A stretch of 64,000 nt of DNA from Paenibacillus xylanivorans (GCF_001280595.1 NZ_LITU01000082.1:235295-299294); one strand, 5' to 3'; positions 27,928-37,915 are shown, counted from the stretch's first letter. Notes: a model not told the origin generated them from the letters alone. Program-made: numbers and translations.

Positions 27928-28074
27928 TTCACGATTAGTCATGAAGACAAATCAAAAATTCAAATGTAATTGTTTCGTACCAACCCAAGTTCCTATAATT
28001 GTTAGCCACCTCTCCCCAACTTCCATATTTTCGTTATAATGTAAACAAGACATCAGGAAAACAGGAGGCGAATT

Positions 28075-28863
28075 ATGGAAACGGAAGGTTTACGCAACGT
28101 AGAGAAGCTGGCGCTGAAGAAACACAAGATTTACAAACAAAGCTTGATCAGGTACCTTGCACGCTCCATGCTCGCCAGCATGTTTATCGGGTTTGGCGTC
28201 ATCGTGGCGTTCAAGACGGGTAACTTCTTTTATATGGAGGATTCCCCTTTTACATACCCTATGGCTGCCCTCACGTTCGGCGCGGCAATTATTCTGATCG
28301 CTTATGGTGGCGGTGATCTGTTCACTGGAAATACGTTCTACTACACCTATGCCGCCTTACGCAAGAAACTGAAATGGTTCGAAGTGGTGAAGCTGTGGAT
28401 TGCAAGTTACAGTGGAAATCTGATGGGTGCGGCGGTATTTGCCCTGTTAATCTACCTGACGGGTCTGTTCGATTCATCTCAGGTGAATGGTTTTCTGCTG
28501 AGTGTCGTAGAGCATAAGATGGAAGCTCCGGCCATGCAGCTCTTTTTCCGGGGTATTCTGTGTAACTGGCTCGTATGTCTGGCGTTCTTTGTGCCGATGT
28601 TCATGAAGGAGAATGGCGCGAAAATGTTCGCCATGATGCTCTTTGTCTTCTGTTTCTTCATCTCGGGATATGAGCACAGCGTCGCCAATATGTGTACGTT
28701 TGCGATTGCGCTGGTACTGAACCATCCGGGGACTATCTCATTCGGCGGGGTTATTCACAACCTGATTCCGGTGACGCTCGGCAATCTGGTGGGTGGCGTG
28801 CTGCTGATGGGCTTCATGTATTATGCAGTGAATAAACCTTTTCTGGACGAAGAGACACACTAA
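28075..28863 (+). CDS. Formate/nitrite transporter (FNT) family channel
   Basis: This 262-residue integral membrane protein of the FocA/NirC/YrhG family is a pentameric channel for small monovalent anions. Six hydrophobic segments are visible, with GDLFTGNTFYY, RGILCNWLVCLAFF and the GYEHSVANM motif, whose histidine is the central pore residue in FocA and NirC. The ATG has AGGAGGCG upstream. No nitrite reductase or formate enzyme gene lies next to it, so formate versus nitrite cannot be decided. A hairpin terminator follows at 28932. Confidence 0.9.
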   Translation: METEGLRNVEKLALKKHKIYKQSLIRYLARSMLASMFIGFGVIVAFKTGNFFYMEDSPFTYPMAALTFGAAIILIAYGGGDLFTGNTFYYTYAALRKKLKWFEVVKLWIASYSGNLMGAAVFALLIYLTGLFDSSQVNGFLLSVVEHKMEAPAMQLFFRGILCNWLVCLAFFVPMFMKENGAKMFAMMLFVFCFFISGYEHSVANMCTFAIALVLNHPGTISFGGVIHNLIPVTLGNLVGGVLLMGFMYYAVNKPFLDEETH

Positions 28864-28931
28864 TCTTTGGGCAAAAGGAGCCCCCTTACTGGCCCGGTCA
28901 ACTGACCGTGGCTGGCGGTAAGCTAAACGAT

Positions 28932-28982
28932 AAACGCCCCTGCAACCTTTCCATCCTGTGATGAAGGTTGCGCGGGCGTTTA
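28932..28982. terminator. Terminator after the FNT channel gene
   Basis: AAACGCCC and GCGGGCGTTT arms with inner GCAACCTT/AAGGTTGC pairing form a long hairpin with T-rich flank, between convergent genes. Confidence 0.8.
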
Positions 28983-29065
28983 TTTATGGGCAGGTTCCCT
29001 ATATGCCTGCCCTCGATTCTACCTGCCTTGTACCCGGATGGAGCTACAAGGCTTGGCTCCGTGGC

Positions 29066-30052
29066 TTAGTTGTACTCCCGCCACGGAATATATTCAATAT
29101 CGTTGTCGCCACGCGTGACCACGATCATATTTTCAATTTTGCCCGTATCCTTGTTGGTTCGATAGATCATCGTACGCGTCTCGCCTTCCTCCGGCACGGA
29201 GAACAGGAACTTGTCCGCAACAAAGGAGGAACCGAGGCCTGTTGCATGCTCTGTAAAGGCAGATCCGCTTTTGCTGGTCAACAGCAGGCCGATTCCATAA
29301 GCTGTAGCCGTTTGTGCTCCTTTACCAAAGAGATGCTCCCCTTGACTTGTCGTATGGGTTTGTTCCCAATACTCGTATTTTTTCGTATCCTTGTTGTAAT
29401 CCACTACGTTACCCTGTTTATCCAGACTGATGCTGGTCGTTTCACCCTTGTCACTTTTCACTTGATACGTTCCTACAATGGAATCCTCGGTAATCTTCAC
29501 CGTCTTGCCTGTGTTTGGATCGGTTTGATAGATTTCATCCTCATATTGAAGCCGAATAATGTTCATGCTGGCCTGAAGCTGCTGCGCCAGTTTCTCGTCA
29601 CCCATTTCCTCGGCTTTCTTCAACATTTCCTCATAATTCTTGTAATCTTCGGCGTCCTTCTTCTTCCAATCATCCATATTTTCTGGAGGACCGGACGTTT
29701 TGCCCGAGCCATCACCTTTATGTTTACCGAGGGACGTAAGAGTCTGTGCCGCGGTTAAAGCCACCATAATAGCCTTGCTCAACGCGTCTTCATCCGTTGT
29801 ACGGAAACGCTCGGCAATTTTCTTGAGCTCAGACTGAATGGACAGAATCAGCTCCAGGACGGACTTCATTGTACCTTGGGCCGTTGCATAATCATTATAA
29901 AAGCGCTCCCGCTCCATTCCGTCCCAATTACTGCGCATGACACGGATCTGGCTGTCCAATGTGGACATGAACCCCGACAATTGCTGATGTGCCTGGGCGA
30001 ATTGCCCGCTGACTGTGTCCAGTTGCTCCGGTGTTACCTTAATCTGTGTCAT
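29066..30052 (-). CDS. WXG100-domain protein, candidate type VII-secreted effector
   Basis: This 328-residue protein starts with a WXG100-like helical hairpin (MTQIKVTPEQLDTVSGQF, turn motif W43-D-G45, then helix to about 90), the type VII secretion substrate fold. A glycine/proline linker (about 112-128) and a charged helical segment rich in Lys/Glu (130-165) lead to a beta-rich C-terminal domain from about 185 (TGKTVKITEDSIVGTY, TNKDTGKIENMIVVTRG) that I do not recognise. The ATG at 30052 has GAGGAG at 8 bases. Such N-WXG plus variable C-terminal architectures are typical of polymorphic toxins, but no secretion genes or clear immunity gene are adjacent. A GNAT gene lies 51 bases upstream. 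Confidence 0.7.
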   Translation of the reverse strand: MTQIKVTPEQLDTVSGQFAQAHQQLSGFMSTLDSQIRVMRSNWDGMERERFYNDYATAQGTMKSVLELILSIQSELKKIAERFRTTDEDALSKAIMVALTAAQTLTSLGKHKGDGSGKTSGPPENMDDWKKKDAEDYKNYEEMLKKAEEMGDEKLAQQLQASMNIIRLQYEDEIYQTDPNTGKTVKITEDSIVGTYQVKSDKGETTSISLDKQGNVVDYNKDTKKYEYWEQTHTTSQGEHLFGKGAQTATAYGIGLLLTSKSGSAFTEHATGLGSSFVADKFLFSVPEEGETRTMIYRTNKDTGKIENMIVVTRGDNDIEYIPWREYN

Positions 30053-30103
30053 CCTGCATGCTCCTCTTCGTCATATTCCTCCTGTTTCGTGGTCCACCGA
30101 TGA

Positions 30104-30562
30104 TTATCTTGCAGTCTGGTCTGCCTTGATCTCCAGATGCAGCAGCGGAAACGGATTACCGGAACCATCCAACTCGGAACGACCAATTTGTACAAATCCC
30201 ATTTTTTCGTAGAATCGGGCTGCTCCAGCATTCTGCTCATTGACATCCACTTTGAGGTGACGGCCTTTGATATTAAGGGTATGGTTGATCAGAAGACGTC
30301 CCAGACCCTGTCCATGCTGACTGACATCTATAAACAACATCTCAATAAAGTTATCATCCAAACCAATAAAACCAACGGGTTCATTGTCAGCATTCAGCGC
30401 TTCCCATACCTCGACTTGCCTTTGCTGCAACACGTCGCTTACGACTGTTTTATAGAACTGGATGTGATGTTCTTCCAAAAACGTGTGTGTTGCGCGAACG
30501 GCTCTCTCCCAAATCTCGATCAACTTCTCATGATCCTGTTCACGATATGAAACGATTAACAT
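30104..30562 (-). CDS. YjaB-like GNAT acetyltransferase
   Basis: This 152-residue acetyltransferase resembles Escherichia coli YjaB in length and motif order: IWERAVRATHTFLEE near the start, MLFIDVSQHGQGLGRLLI as acetyl-CoA motif, and VDVNEQNAGAARFYEKMGF. I chose the ATG at 30562 because AAAAGGAGAA lies upstream; the 39-codon longer frame has no such site. It is 51 bases upstream of the WXG100-domain gene and probably co-transcribed with it. The substrate is unknown. Confidence 0.82.
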   Translation of the reverse strand: MLIVSYREQDHEKLIEIWERAVRATHTFLEEHHIQFYKTVVSDVLQQRQVEVWEALNADNEPVGFIGLDDNFIEMLFIDVSQHGQGLGRLLINHTLNIKGRHLKVDVNEQNAGAARFYEKMGFVQIGRSELDGSGNPFPLLHLEIKADQTAR

Positions 30563-30763
30563 GTCCAACGTATTCTCCTTTTCTAGAAAGCGATTATGTA
30601 AACATCCGATCCTATGCTTGGACTTGATTAATACATCAAATTTTATATAATTCCACGTATATTTTACCATGCCCAACACTCAATCTGTACCCACCATTAC
30701 CAATCTTGAGTCAACTTTTCACTGCTATTTAAGGATTTCTTACCAAAAAAACAGAAATAAAAA

Positions 30764-30799
30764 GCAGCTAAAGTCACCTTGGACTGGTGCTTCAGCTGC
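30764..30799 (-). terminator. Terminator of the giant DUF4132-type gene
   Basis: GCAGCTGAAGCACC pairs with GGTGACTTTAGCTGC on the minus strand, followed by five T. It is the main feature of the 310-base gene-free stretch 30563-30872, which also carries the promoter region of the GNAT/WXG100 pair. Confidence 0.8.
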
Positions 30800-30872
30800 C
30801 TGCTATTCAAAAATTCATTTCGCATCGCCAACCTAACACCACTTGGCTACAGCATCATTTCAACATTTCTAA

Positions 30873-33800
30873 TCAATGCTGCAATTGTGCAAGGATTTGT
30901 GGGTCCTTGATCTTCTTGTCCTCAGCCAGTAACATCACTTTGGATAGAATCTCAGCTGTTCTCGGATCTTCATCCAGGAATGGCAGGAAGATTCTGCCCC
31001 GATGCTGACTGTGCACCGGTACAATGTGAAGCGCGCCTGTCGCCTGCTTGAACACATTGCCACTACCAAGATGAACGGCATACTCGCCCAGTTCACCATC
31101 AATTCGCGCATAATTTCCATCCAAACGTACGTTATCAATTTTCAACAGACGCAGCGACTCGTTCACGATCACATGACGCATCTCAATCGTGGTCAAGCTG
31201 GCTTCCGGATCTACTCCGCCAACATGCGCAACGCTAACGACCAAATCGATGTCACGCATGACTTCCGAGAAGAAGACAGGTGGAACATCCTTCAACGCAA
31301 CAGGTTTATACGTCTTCCTATCATAGAACTGTACCGTCTCCAGCGTAGGTGCTTCTGTATCTGCAGGTGAGAACCAGTCTGCCATGGCATAGAGATTAGC
31401 AATCAGATTATGCTCATAGCTAACCTTTTGCAGGCCTTCCTCATAGCTGACGGTCCATTGGCGTCCTTTGAGCAGAGCAACTGCTTTTTTCGGCTGAATC
31501 TGATATCCCGCATATCGCCGGGACACAGTACCATTAGCCAGCTCATCCTCATTCGGAAGATAGAGTTCACGGAACACCTGCTTGAATGGCTGCCGTTCCT
31601 GACGGTTGAACAGATCCCGTTGGAATTCGCTCCAGCTTCCACTCTGGAAGAGATGCAATGGATGTGCAATGAGTAGCCGATCCTGATCCGTCAAGGTTTG
31701 AATCGTGCTTTCCGAATCATCCGAAGCCGGAGTAATCAGCCCACCGGACGTTACATCGAATCGTCCAAGCTTGTCATCTGCTTGGAACACAAGGGTGCGA
31801 ACCAGTGGACGAAGAACCGGATTCTGCAACAGACTTGAAACTTCCTCACTCGTAAAGGAAGTTCCTGCCGTCATGGAACGCTCCAATTCCAGTCTTGCCC
31901 GGCGATACTGATCAACCAGATCCGTCTTTAATTCCTTCAATTCGGCGATGTATCCATCTTTCTTGAACCGGGCAGGTACAGACTTGAGTGTTTTCCCTTT
32001 GCTAACGATGAGCAGTTCTGGCTGACCTTCTTCATCAATGACCAATTGGGCTGTGGTCGCCTCATCCAGTTCATGGGGCTCAAAATAGGACTTCATCTCA
32101 TCCAGCTTGCGAGCTTCCATATCCCACATCAACCGGGTAACATCGGCATATCCCGCATTACGGGCAAGGTTGCCCAGCGCAATCTGGGATACCAGACCTT
32201 CACTGGCCCGGCGCTGTGCGCCAAACTGCTTGCTCTGCATCAGAAACTTCTGAATGAAGTCGTATCGCTCGCGCAGATCCTGTTCCTTTTCTGCTGCAAA
32301 CGGAATCAGGCTGTAGGTCAACAAATGATCCTTATTGCGCTTATCTTCCACGGACTCACGCATGTCCTCTAATTTCAGCTTACCCAGTGCCGCATCCGCG
32401 AATAATTGTGATCTGCGGTGATTGGCTCCCCCGGAGATGTATTTAGCACAATCGTAAAGCAGACTGAACCGCTCCTCACCGACGGCCTCATATGCCTCCT
32501 CGAACCAGGCAATATCAAATGCGCCTTCGTTAAAGTCCTGGGGCGAGATTGGGGAATAATGCGCAACAATGGTTTCTTTTTCAGCAGTGAATCGTTCATT
32601 GATATGAGCATGGAAGTACCAGGCTGCACTGCGCAGACCTTCCCATCCCAGATTCTTCGCAACAATCTCCATCCATTGCGGCGCGTACATCGCGGCTTCC
32701 AGGAGCTTCTTCTCCTGAATGGGATGCTTCGCCAGCAATTGCCCCAGCAACACTTCGTCCTCTCCATCACGCGGATGGCATACCTGAATTAGATGGCTGA
32801 ACGTTTCTTTACGTGTCGTATTGTCACCGTAGCTGTAGATATATCCACGGACAAAGGTATCCTGATCCATGGCAGCAACAAGATGCACCCAATGCTCCAT
32901 ACCTTCAATGCGCTCAAGCTTCATCGCCAGGGTACTTACTTCTGTAGAGAGCTCTCCTCGGGTCAGCTCAATCTCCAAAATTCGCTCAACGACTGTTCTT
33001 CGCAGTTCTGCCAACACCGGTTTATCTGCAATCCAGTCATTTCGGCTGGATGTCAATTCCCGAATAAATAGAGCACGAGATTCTCCTACAAGCAGCTGCT
33101 TGTATACTTCCTGTGCATCAATGAAGCCCAGTTCATAGGCACGCAGGTAATCGTTCAGCGTAAGGAAGGAGCCTCGGTCACTGTCCTTGTTTAATCTGTC
33201 GAATTGGCTTAACGTCTGGAAATACCGTTTGAAACTGTTATCGTCATGTACGCGATCCCGCACAATATAGAACCATGGACCAGACAAGAGAGCGAGCATG
33301 CCCGATTCCTTTTCCATTTGTTCCTCAGGCATCATTTTCATCAGCGCATACAGTGTCCGCTCAGCAATTTCAAATGTATCTGATCTCTCACTGTCTTCAT
33401 AAACAGCCTCAATCAGCGTTTTCACCTGATCTGCGTAACGAAGCTCACTGACCATCTTTTTCATGTCCTGGATATGCTCAACCGGATAGACCTCTTCGGC
33501 AAATTCCTTACGCCAGCCTTCCAGCAGCCAGTGTTTCTCCAATTCACCATATTCGTATACAGTGGAATAGTATCGGTAATAATCATCCAGCTTCTTGTTA
33601 AGATCCTCCAAACGGATCGCAAACAACATTTGCAGCAGTTCCTCGCTATCCAGACCACTTTTCTGGACATATTCCCCCCATATATTATGGAGAGGGAATT
33701 GCTCCAATAACGCTATATCTTGCCGCTGATCATAAGGGGTGTAGACCACAGGGCGTAAAGTCGCTCCTACAAGCAAGGTTTCTTTGTAGCCCGCATAATA

Positions 33801-35858
33801 TTCAGCCTCATATTCATGGTCTCTGTGCTCATGTAGCAACGCATCCAAACCTTCAAGAAACTGCTTCGCTTTTTCCAGGGAAAGGGTGAACAGATCCAGT
33901 GGCTTGAAACCGCCGAGATCACGTTCTTCATGAAGCAGTGGATTTTCCCATGAAGGATCATACAAGTCGAATCCATTAGCCGCCGTATACCTGCTGCTCT
34001 GCTCTGTAAGCTTGTCCAGCAGCTTCTGCTCCTTGGCTGTTGGTGTCTTGATTAACGCTATGATTGGCTGTATCTGCTCCTGCTGCTCCATGTGTTGTGG
34101 ATCTGCGGAGATCTCGGTCAACAGTTCCAGCGCACCCAATCGTTGCAGTTCAATTTTGGATTGTACGAGTCGTTTCAGTGACACCATCAGCTGATCGGTT
34201 GGCTGAAGCAATAACACCTGAATGATCTTCTGACGCAACGATCCCGTTTTCAGTTTGAGCAACGCCTCCATTTGCAGCATCTCTTCGAGCGTCAGCGTCA
34301 ACAGCTTGGCTTTGAGCAGAGCATTCTCACGGTTGTTCATGCTCTTATCCGACAGGCTGTCAAAAATAAACTGCCTTTGTACTTCATTCTCGGGATGATG
34401 GACAAACTGGGACAACAATTCTCCTCGCAAATCCGGGCTTAGCTTGTCCTTGAGCGCAATGACCTCGCCAATCCATTCCGGGTCCATGTCATACGCAGCA
34501 AGGTACAGCATTTTTTTCACTACATCATCTGGATCGATCCGATATTGAACAAATTCAAGCACACCGGATGGTCCACCAGCCCCTCCCTGCGGAATGTGGG
34601 CCAGCATCTGCTTGAACAGATCATAGTCACGCCGACGCACGGCTTTATCTTCAAAAACAGGCAGTGGCCAGACATGAACACTACGTTGATTCTCTCCATT
34701 TTTAAAGCTCCAGTTAAACATGTACATGGCATCATAATTCTCAATCACCCAATGTAGTAATTCCATATCCTGTACTTCAAGATACTGACGTGCCATATGT
34801 AAGCGCAGCCCTCTGTTCTGACTGTTAGCAAGTACGTATTGTGCAACAATTTGCTGATATGCTTGTCCGTGATCCATGATCTGGATGACTTTTCGCTCTA
34901 GCTCATTCTCTTCGATGACCGCCGTTGCCCAAAGACTAACGAACAATTGGTTTGCATTGGCACTTTGCTGCCATTCCTCTCGAACCGCAGGTTCAGTCAA
35001 TGCTTGATGCGCTTGTGAAATTAATTGCGCAGCAACACGCTGATTCGCCGCTTCAATTCCGATCCCTGTCCATACGGCGAGCGCTCTCACCACCGAACTG
35101 AACCGAATCAGGTTGTTGTCGATAATTATTTTTAATATGTATATATACGCCTCAAGCGTTCCTTCATCCATCCGCTCCACAATGCTCTGGCGCAAACCCT
35201 CCTGCAGTCTGGCTGCAATCAGCAATTCCCCAACCATCTGGTAAGCATCCACCTGATCGCTCATAAAGATACCTTTGATCATTTCAGTGGTCAGCAATGC
35301 ATTCTGATTGTCGCCATAGATAATATCATGCAGCGCCTGCTTCATATCGCCGGTTTCATGATCCAGTTCATAGGCAATGCAATCCGGTAAAACAGCTCTA
35401 ATCTCATGAAGATAATCAAATTTGTACTCCCGCATGGATACATATTCGTTCAGAGAGAAGCCATGCATCTCCATGCGGAACAAAGCAATCATTTTACGAA
35501 GAACCTGTCCGATATGCTGTTCGGGATCGATCGTACGAAAGGGTCTGCGCTCATAATTTTTGCTATAGGGAAAATTCGCGGCACGTTCTGCAATGTAACG
35601 GAACCGCGCCAGAAATGGTTCACTGGCCAGTTGCTCCAGCACATCCAGCAATGGACGGAACAATGGAGCTTGCGTCTCAGCAGCCATGCGTTTCAATAGT
35701 ACATCTGCATTCAAATAGGCCTTTTCGTCTTCACGCAAATAGGTGAATCCAGCCATCTCTGCAACATAGCCGGCGAGTTCCTGCTCCACACCATTCAGCG
35801 ATTTCACTTTTTCCTGTAACTCTTGTTGATACTGTTGAGCTTTATCTTCCTGATTCAT
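30873..35858 (-). CDS. Giant DUF4132/MolR-like protein of unknown function, 1661 residues
   Basis: This is the largest gene here. The ATG at 35858 follows GAGGAGGAG, so the GTG ten codons earlier is rejected. No signal peptide or membrane segment is visible. Residues up to about 1150 are almost entirely helical, with many short HEAT-like Leu-rich helix pairs (LKRLVQSKIELQRLGALELL is typical). The C-terminal 450 residues match the general pattern of DUF4132 (MolR/YehI-like) proteins: ARFKKDGYIAELKELKTDL, LIAHPLHLFQSGSW, RQPFKQVFRELYLPNEDE and a closing beta-rich part. The biochemical role of the family is not established. It lies 23 bases after a small GTG-started gene, with which it forms a two-gene unit. 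Confidence 0.75.
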   Translation of the reverse strand: MNQEDKAQQYQQELQEKVKSLNGVEQELAGYVAEMAGFTYLREDEKAYLNADVLLKRMAAETQAPLFRPLLDVLEQLASEPFLARFRYIAERAANFPYSKNYERRPFRTIDPEQHIGQVLRKMIALFRMEMHGFSLNEYVSMREYKFDYLHEIRAVLPDCIAYELDHETGDMKQALHDIIYGDNQNALLTTEMIKGIFMSDQVDAYQMVGELLIAARLQEGLRQSIVERMDEGTLEAYIYILKIIIDNNLIRFSSVVRALAVWTGIGIEAANQRVAAQLISQAHQALTEPAVREEWQQSANANQLFVSLWATAVIEENELERKVIQIMDHGQAYQQIVAQYVLANSQNRGLRLHMARQYLEVQDMELLHWVIENYDAMYMFNWSFKNGENQRSVHVWPLPVFEDKAVRRRDYDLFKQMLAHIPQGGAGGPSGVLEFVQYRIDPDDVVKKMLYLAAYDMDPEWIGEVIALKDKLSPDLRGELLSQFVHHPENEVQRQFIFDSLSDKSMNNRENALLKAKLLTLTLEEMLQMEALLKLKTGSLRQKIIQVLLLQPTDQLMVSLKRLVQSKIELQRLGALELLTEISADPQHMEQQEQIQPIIALIKTPTAKEQKLLDKLTEQSSRYTAANGFDLYDPSWENPLLHEERDLGGFKPLDLFTLSLEKAKQFLEGLDALLHEHRDHEYEAEYYAGYKETLLVGATLRPVVYTPYDQRQDIALLEQFPLHNIWGEYVQKSGLDSEELLQMLFAIRLEDLNKKLDDYYRYYSTVYEYGELEKHWLLEGWRKEFAEEVYPVEHIQDMKKMVSELRYADQVKTLIEAVYEDSERSDTFEIAERTLYALMKMMPEEQMEKESGMLALLSGPWFYIVRDRVHDDNSFKRYFQTLSQFDRLNKDSDRGSFLTLNDYLRAYELGFIDAQEVYKQLLVGESRALFIRELTSSRNDWIADKPVLAELRRTVVERILEIELTRGELSTEVSTLAMKLERIEGMEHWVHLVAAMDQDTFVRGYIYSYGDNTTRKETFSHLIQVCHPRDGEDEVLLGQLLAKHPIQEKKLLEAAMYAPQWMEIVAKNLGWEGLRSAAWYFHAHINERFTAEKETIVAHYSPISPQDFNEGAFDIAWFEEAYEAVGEERFSLLYDCAKYISGGANHRRSQLFADAALGKLKLEDMRESVEDKRNKDHLLTYSLIPFAAEKEQDLRERYDFIQKFLMQSKQFGAQRRASEGLVSQIALGNLARNAGYADVTRLMWDMEARKLDEMKSYFEPHELDEATTAQLVIDEEGQPELLIVSKGKTLKSVPARFKKDGYIAELKELKTDLVDQYRRARLELERSMTAGTSFTSEEVSSLLQNPVLRPLVRTLVFQADDKLGRFDVTSGGLITPASDDSESTIQTLTDQDRLLIAHPLHLFQSGSWSEFQRDLFNRQERQPFKQVFRELYLPNEDELANGTVSRRYAGYQIQPKKAVALLKGRQWTVSYEEGLQKVSYEHNLIANLYAMADWFSPADTEAPTLETVQFYDRKTYKPVALKDVPPVFFSEVMRDIDLVVSVAHVGGVDPEASLTTIEMRHVIVNESLRLLKIDNVRLDGNYARIDGELGEYAVHLGSGNVFKQATGALHIVPVHSQHRGRIFLPFLDEDPRTAEILSKVMLLAEDKKIKDPQILAQLQH

Positions 35859-35881
35859 TCCATTCTCCTCCTCGTCACTCT

Positions 35882-36301
35882 TTACCACAGACGCCCGGCA
35901 AGCATTGTAAAGCGGATAAATACCACGTTATCGTCTTCCTGTATAATCAACGGCTCATCCAGTGCCTGCAACTCTTCATCATTGAGAAACACTTTAAATA
36001 AGCCATCTTCATATGCGGTTACAGCTGTATCCATGGCGCCTTCTATATCAGGAACCCCTTCGTTGTAAATCGCGCCAAAGCCTACTTTGCCTGCTGCCCC
36101 TTGCTCCTGAATGTCCTGAGGCATCAAGTAGGCAAGCCATTCCGCTTCATTATTCTTGTCCTGAAGACCCTTGAGCTGCTGAGCCACCATGTTTTTAATA
36201 AGCTGTCTCAGCGTATCGGTTGTTTCCGGAAGTTCGGCAGCTTGTTTGGCAAGTGCCGGCTTGCGTTTACCCAGACTTTTCACCGTAATCCATACGTTCA
36301 C
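35882..36301 (-). CDS. Small partner protein of the giant DUF4132-type gene
   Basis: I do not recognise this 139-residue protein. It starts at a GTG with GGAGGG six bases upstream (MNVWITVKSLGKRKPALAKQ). It is soluble, helical in the first two thirds, and ends with a beta-rich part (DGLFKVFLNDEELQALDEPL, then NVVFIRFTMLAGRLW). Its stop is 23 bases before the giant gene, so both proteins are expected to be made together, possibly as a complex. Proteins like it seem to be found only next to such giants, but that is my recollection and not shown here. Confidence 0.6.
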   Translation of the reverse strand: MNVWITVKSLGKRKPALAKQAAELPETTDTLRQLIKNMVAQQLKGLQDKNNEAEWLAYLMPQDIQEQGAAGKVGFGAIYNEGVPDIEGAMDTAVTAYEDGLFKVFLNDEELQALDEPLIIQEDDNVVFIRFTMLAGRLW

Positions 36302-36566
36302 TGCGTTCCCTCCTATGTATTGCTTTATGTTAGAAGAAGCTACAATCTGCCCTTATATCTATACCACCATGGAAAATGGACCAAACTTAAGCTTCGTCCT
36401 AGTTCGTTATTCATTTAAATATGCGTACATATGTGCCCCTATTGAATATTCTAACGAATATCCCGACCATATTCATGGGCCAATCCTCATATTTACATGC
36501 AACTAGCGAACTAATGACCTATAAAGCACTTTCACAGCCGGATCAGTCTTCCCACAGCAAATAAAA

Positions 36567-36602
36567 AGAGAACAGCGCGCCTTCGGGCAGTCACTGTTCT
36601 CT
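36567..36602 (-). terminator. Terminator of fabF; gene-free stretch 36302-36608
   Basis: Perfect 9-bp arms AGAGAACAG/CTGTTCTCT are followed by five T on the minus strand. The rest of the 307-base gap is AT-rich, holds the promoter of the two-gene DUF4132 unit and shows nothing else I can name. Confidence 0.85.
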
Positions 36603-36608
36603 GTATGT

Positions 36609-37847
36609 TTAAGATGAATATTTCTTCAAAATAATGACTGCGTTATGACCACCGAAGCCAAATGAATTGGACATCCCGATCTGCATGTCAGCTTCTCGTG
36701 CAACGTTGGGTACATAATCGAGATCGCATTCAGGGTCGCTCTGCTCTTGATTAATCGTTGGCGGAATGATACCGCTCCGCAAGCTTTGAATAAGTGATAT
36801 GGCTTCCGCCCCACCAGCCGCACCCAGCATATGCCCGGTCATTGATTTGTTTGCCGTTACCGGAATACGATAGGCTTCCGCACCAAAAAGCTGCTTAATT
36901 GCTCGGGTCTCAGAAAGATCACCTGCCTCCGTACTGGTAGCATGAGCATTAATGACATCAATTTCATGCGGCTGGAGCTGCGCATCCGCCAGAGCGGCTT
37001 TCATGGCCAAGTATGCACCCCGCCCTTCCGGATGGGTGGCCACCATATGATACGCATCTGAACTGGCACCATACCCAACGATCTCCGCAAGGATGTTTGC
37101 GCCTCTAGCGAGGGCGTGGGATAGGGACTCGACAACCAGAACCCCGGCGCCCTCAGCCATGACAAAACCGTCTCTGCCTGCATCAAATGGTCGGCTCGCC
37201 CCTTCATACGCTTCGTTTCGTGTAGATAGCGCCGTTGCATTGCCGAAGCTTGCCAGCGATATTTCGGTGACAGCAGCCTCCGTCCCTCCAGCAAAAATCA
37301 CATCTGCTCCACCATGACGAATCAGCCGGAAAGCCTCACCTATCGCGGTATTACCGATCGAACAGGCCGTTACTGGCGAGAGAGTTGGTCCCCAACAGCC
37401 AAACCTCATGCTCACCATGGCCGCAGCCATATTGGATATCATCATGGGCACCAGTGTTGGACTGACTCTTGCAGGCCCACGTTCAGACAGGATTTTTCCT
37501 TGTTCCATCAGGGTCTGTATTCCGCCGATGCCGGAACCGATATACGCCCCAACCCGCTCCCTGTCCACATGATCCATCACGAGACCGGAGTCAGCTAGAG
37601 CTTGATCTGCTGCCGCAACAGTAAATTGCACGAACCGGTCCATACGCCGTGCTTCCTTTCGTCCAAACCGTTCCTCTCCGTCAAAATCACGGACCATTCC
37701 TGCTATCTTCGTTTTGTAGGACGTTGTATCAAACGCTTCAATTGGCGAAATTCCCGATTTCCCTTCCACCAATCCATTCCAAAATGTATGCACATCATTC
37801 CCCAAAGGAGAGATAATCCCCATTCCAGTAATAACTACACGCTCCAT
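36609..37847 (-). CDS. fabF: Stand-alone 3-oxoacyl-ACP synthase II (KAS II)
   Basis: This 412-residue condensing enzyme extends acyl-ACP chains with malonyl-ACP. The thiolase-fold catalytic triad is intact: C162 (VTACSIGNTAIG), H302 (NAHATSTEAGD) and H339 (MTGHMLGAAGG). The residues after the nucleophile, SIGNTAIG, differ from the usual AtGtNAIG of housekeeping FabF, which hints at a specialised acyl substrate. No acyl carrier protein, FabH or FabG gene is nearby, so this is likely a second copy. It is divergent from a MmyB-type regulator over a perfect 12-bp dyad, suggesting dedicated control. Confidence 0.9.
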   Translation of the reverse strand: MERVVITGMGIISPLGNDVHTFWNGLVEGKSGISPIEAFDTTSYKTKIAGMVRDFDGEERFGRKEARRMDRFVQFTVAAADQALADSGLVMDHVDRERVGAYIGSGIGGIQTLMEQGKILSERGPARVSPTLVPMMISNMAAAMVSMRFGCWGPTLSPVTACSIGNTAIGEAFRLIRHGGADVIFAGGTEAAVTEISLASFGNATALSTRNEAYEGASRPFDAGRDGFVMAEGAGVLVVESLSHALARGANILAEIVGYGASSDAYHMVATHPEGRGAYLAMKAALADAQLQPHEIDVINAHATSTEAGDLSETRAIKQLFGAEAYRIPVTANKSMTGHMLGAAGGAEAISLIQSLRSGIIPPTINQEQSDPECDLDYVPNVAREADMQIGMSNSFGFGGHNAVIILKKYSS

Positions 37848-37915
37848 AATGCATCCTCCTTCAGTGCTCTTTCCATACTTGTTCAGTTAAGTTATGCACT
37901 TATATTGCCATTCGT

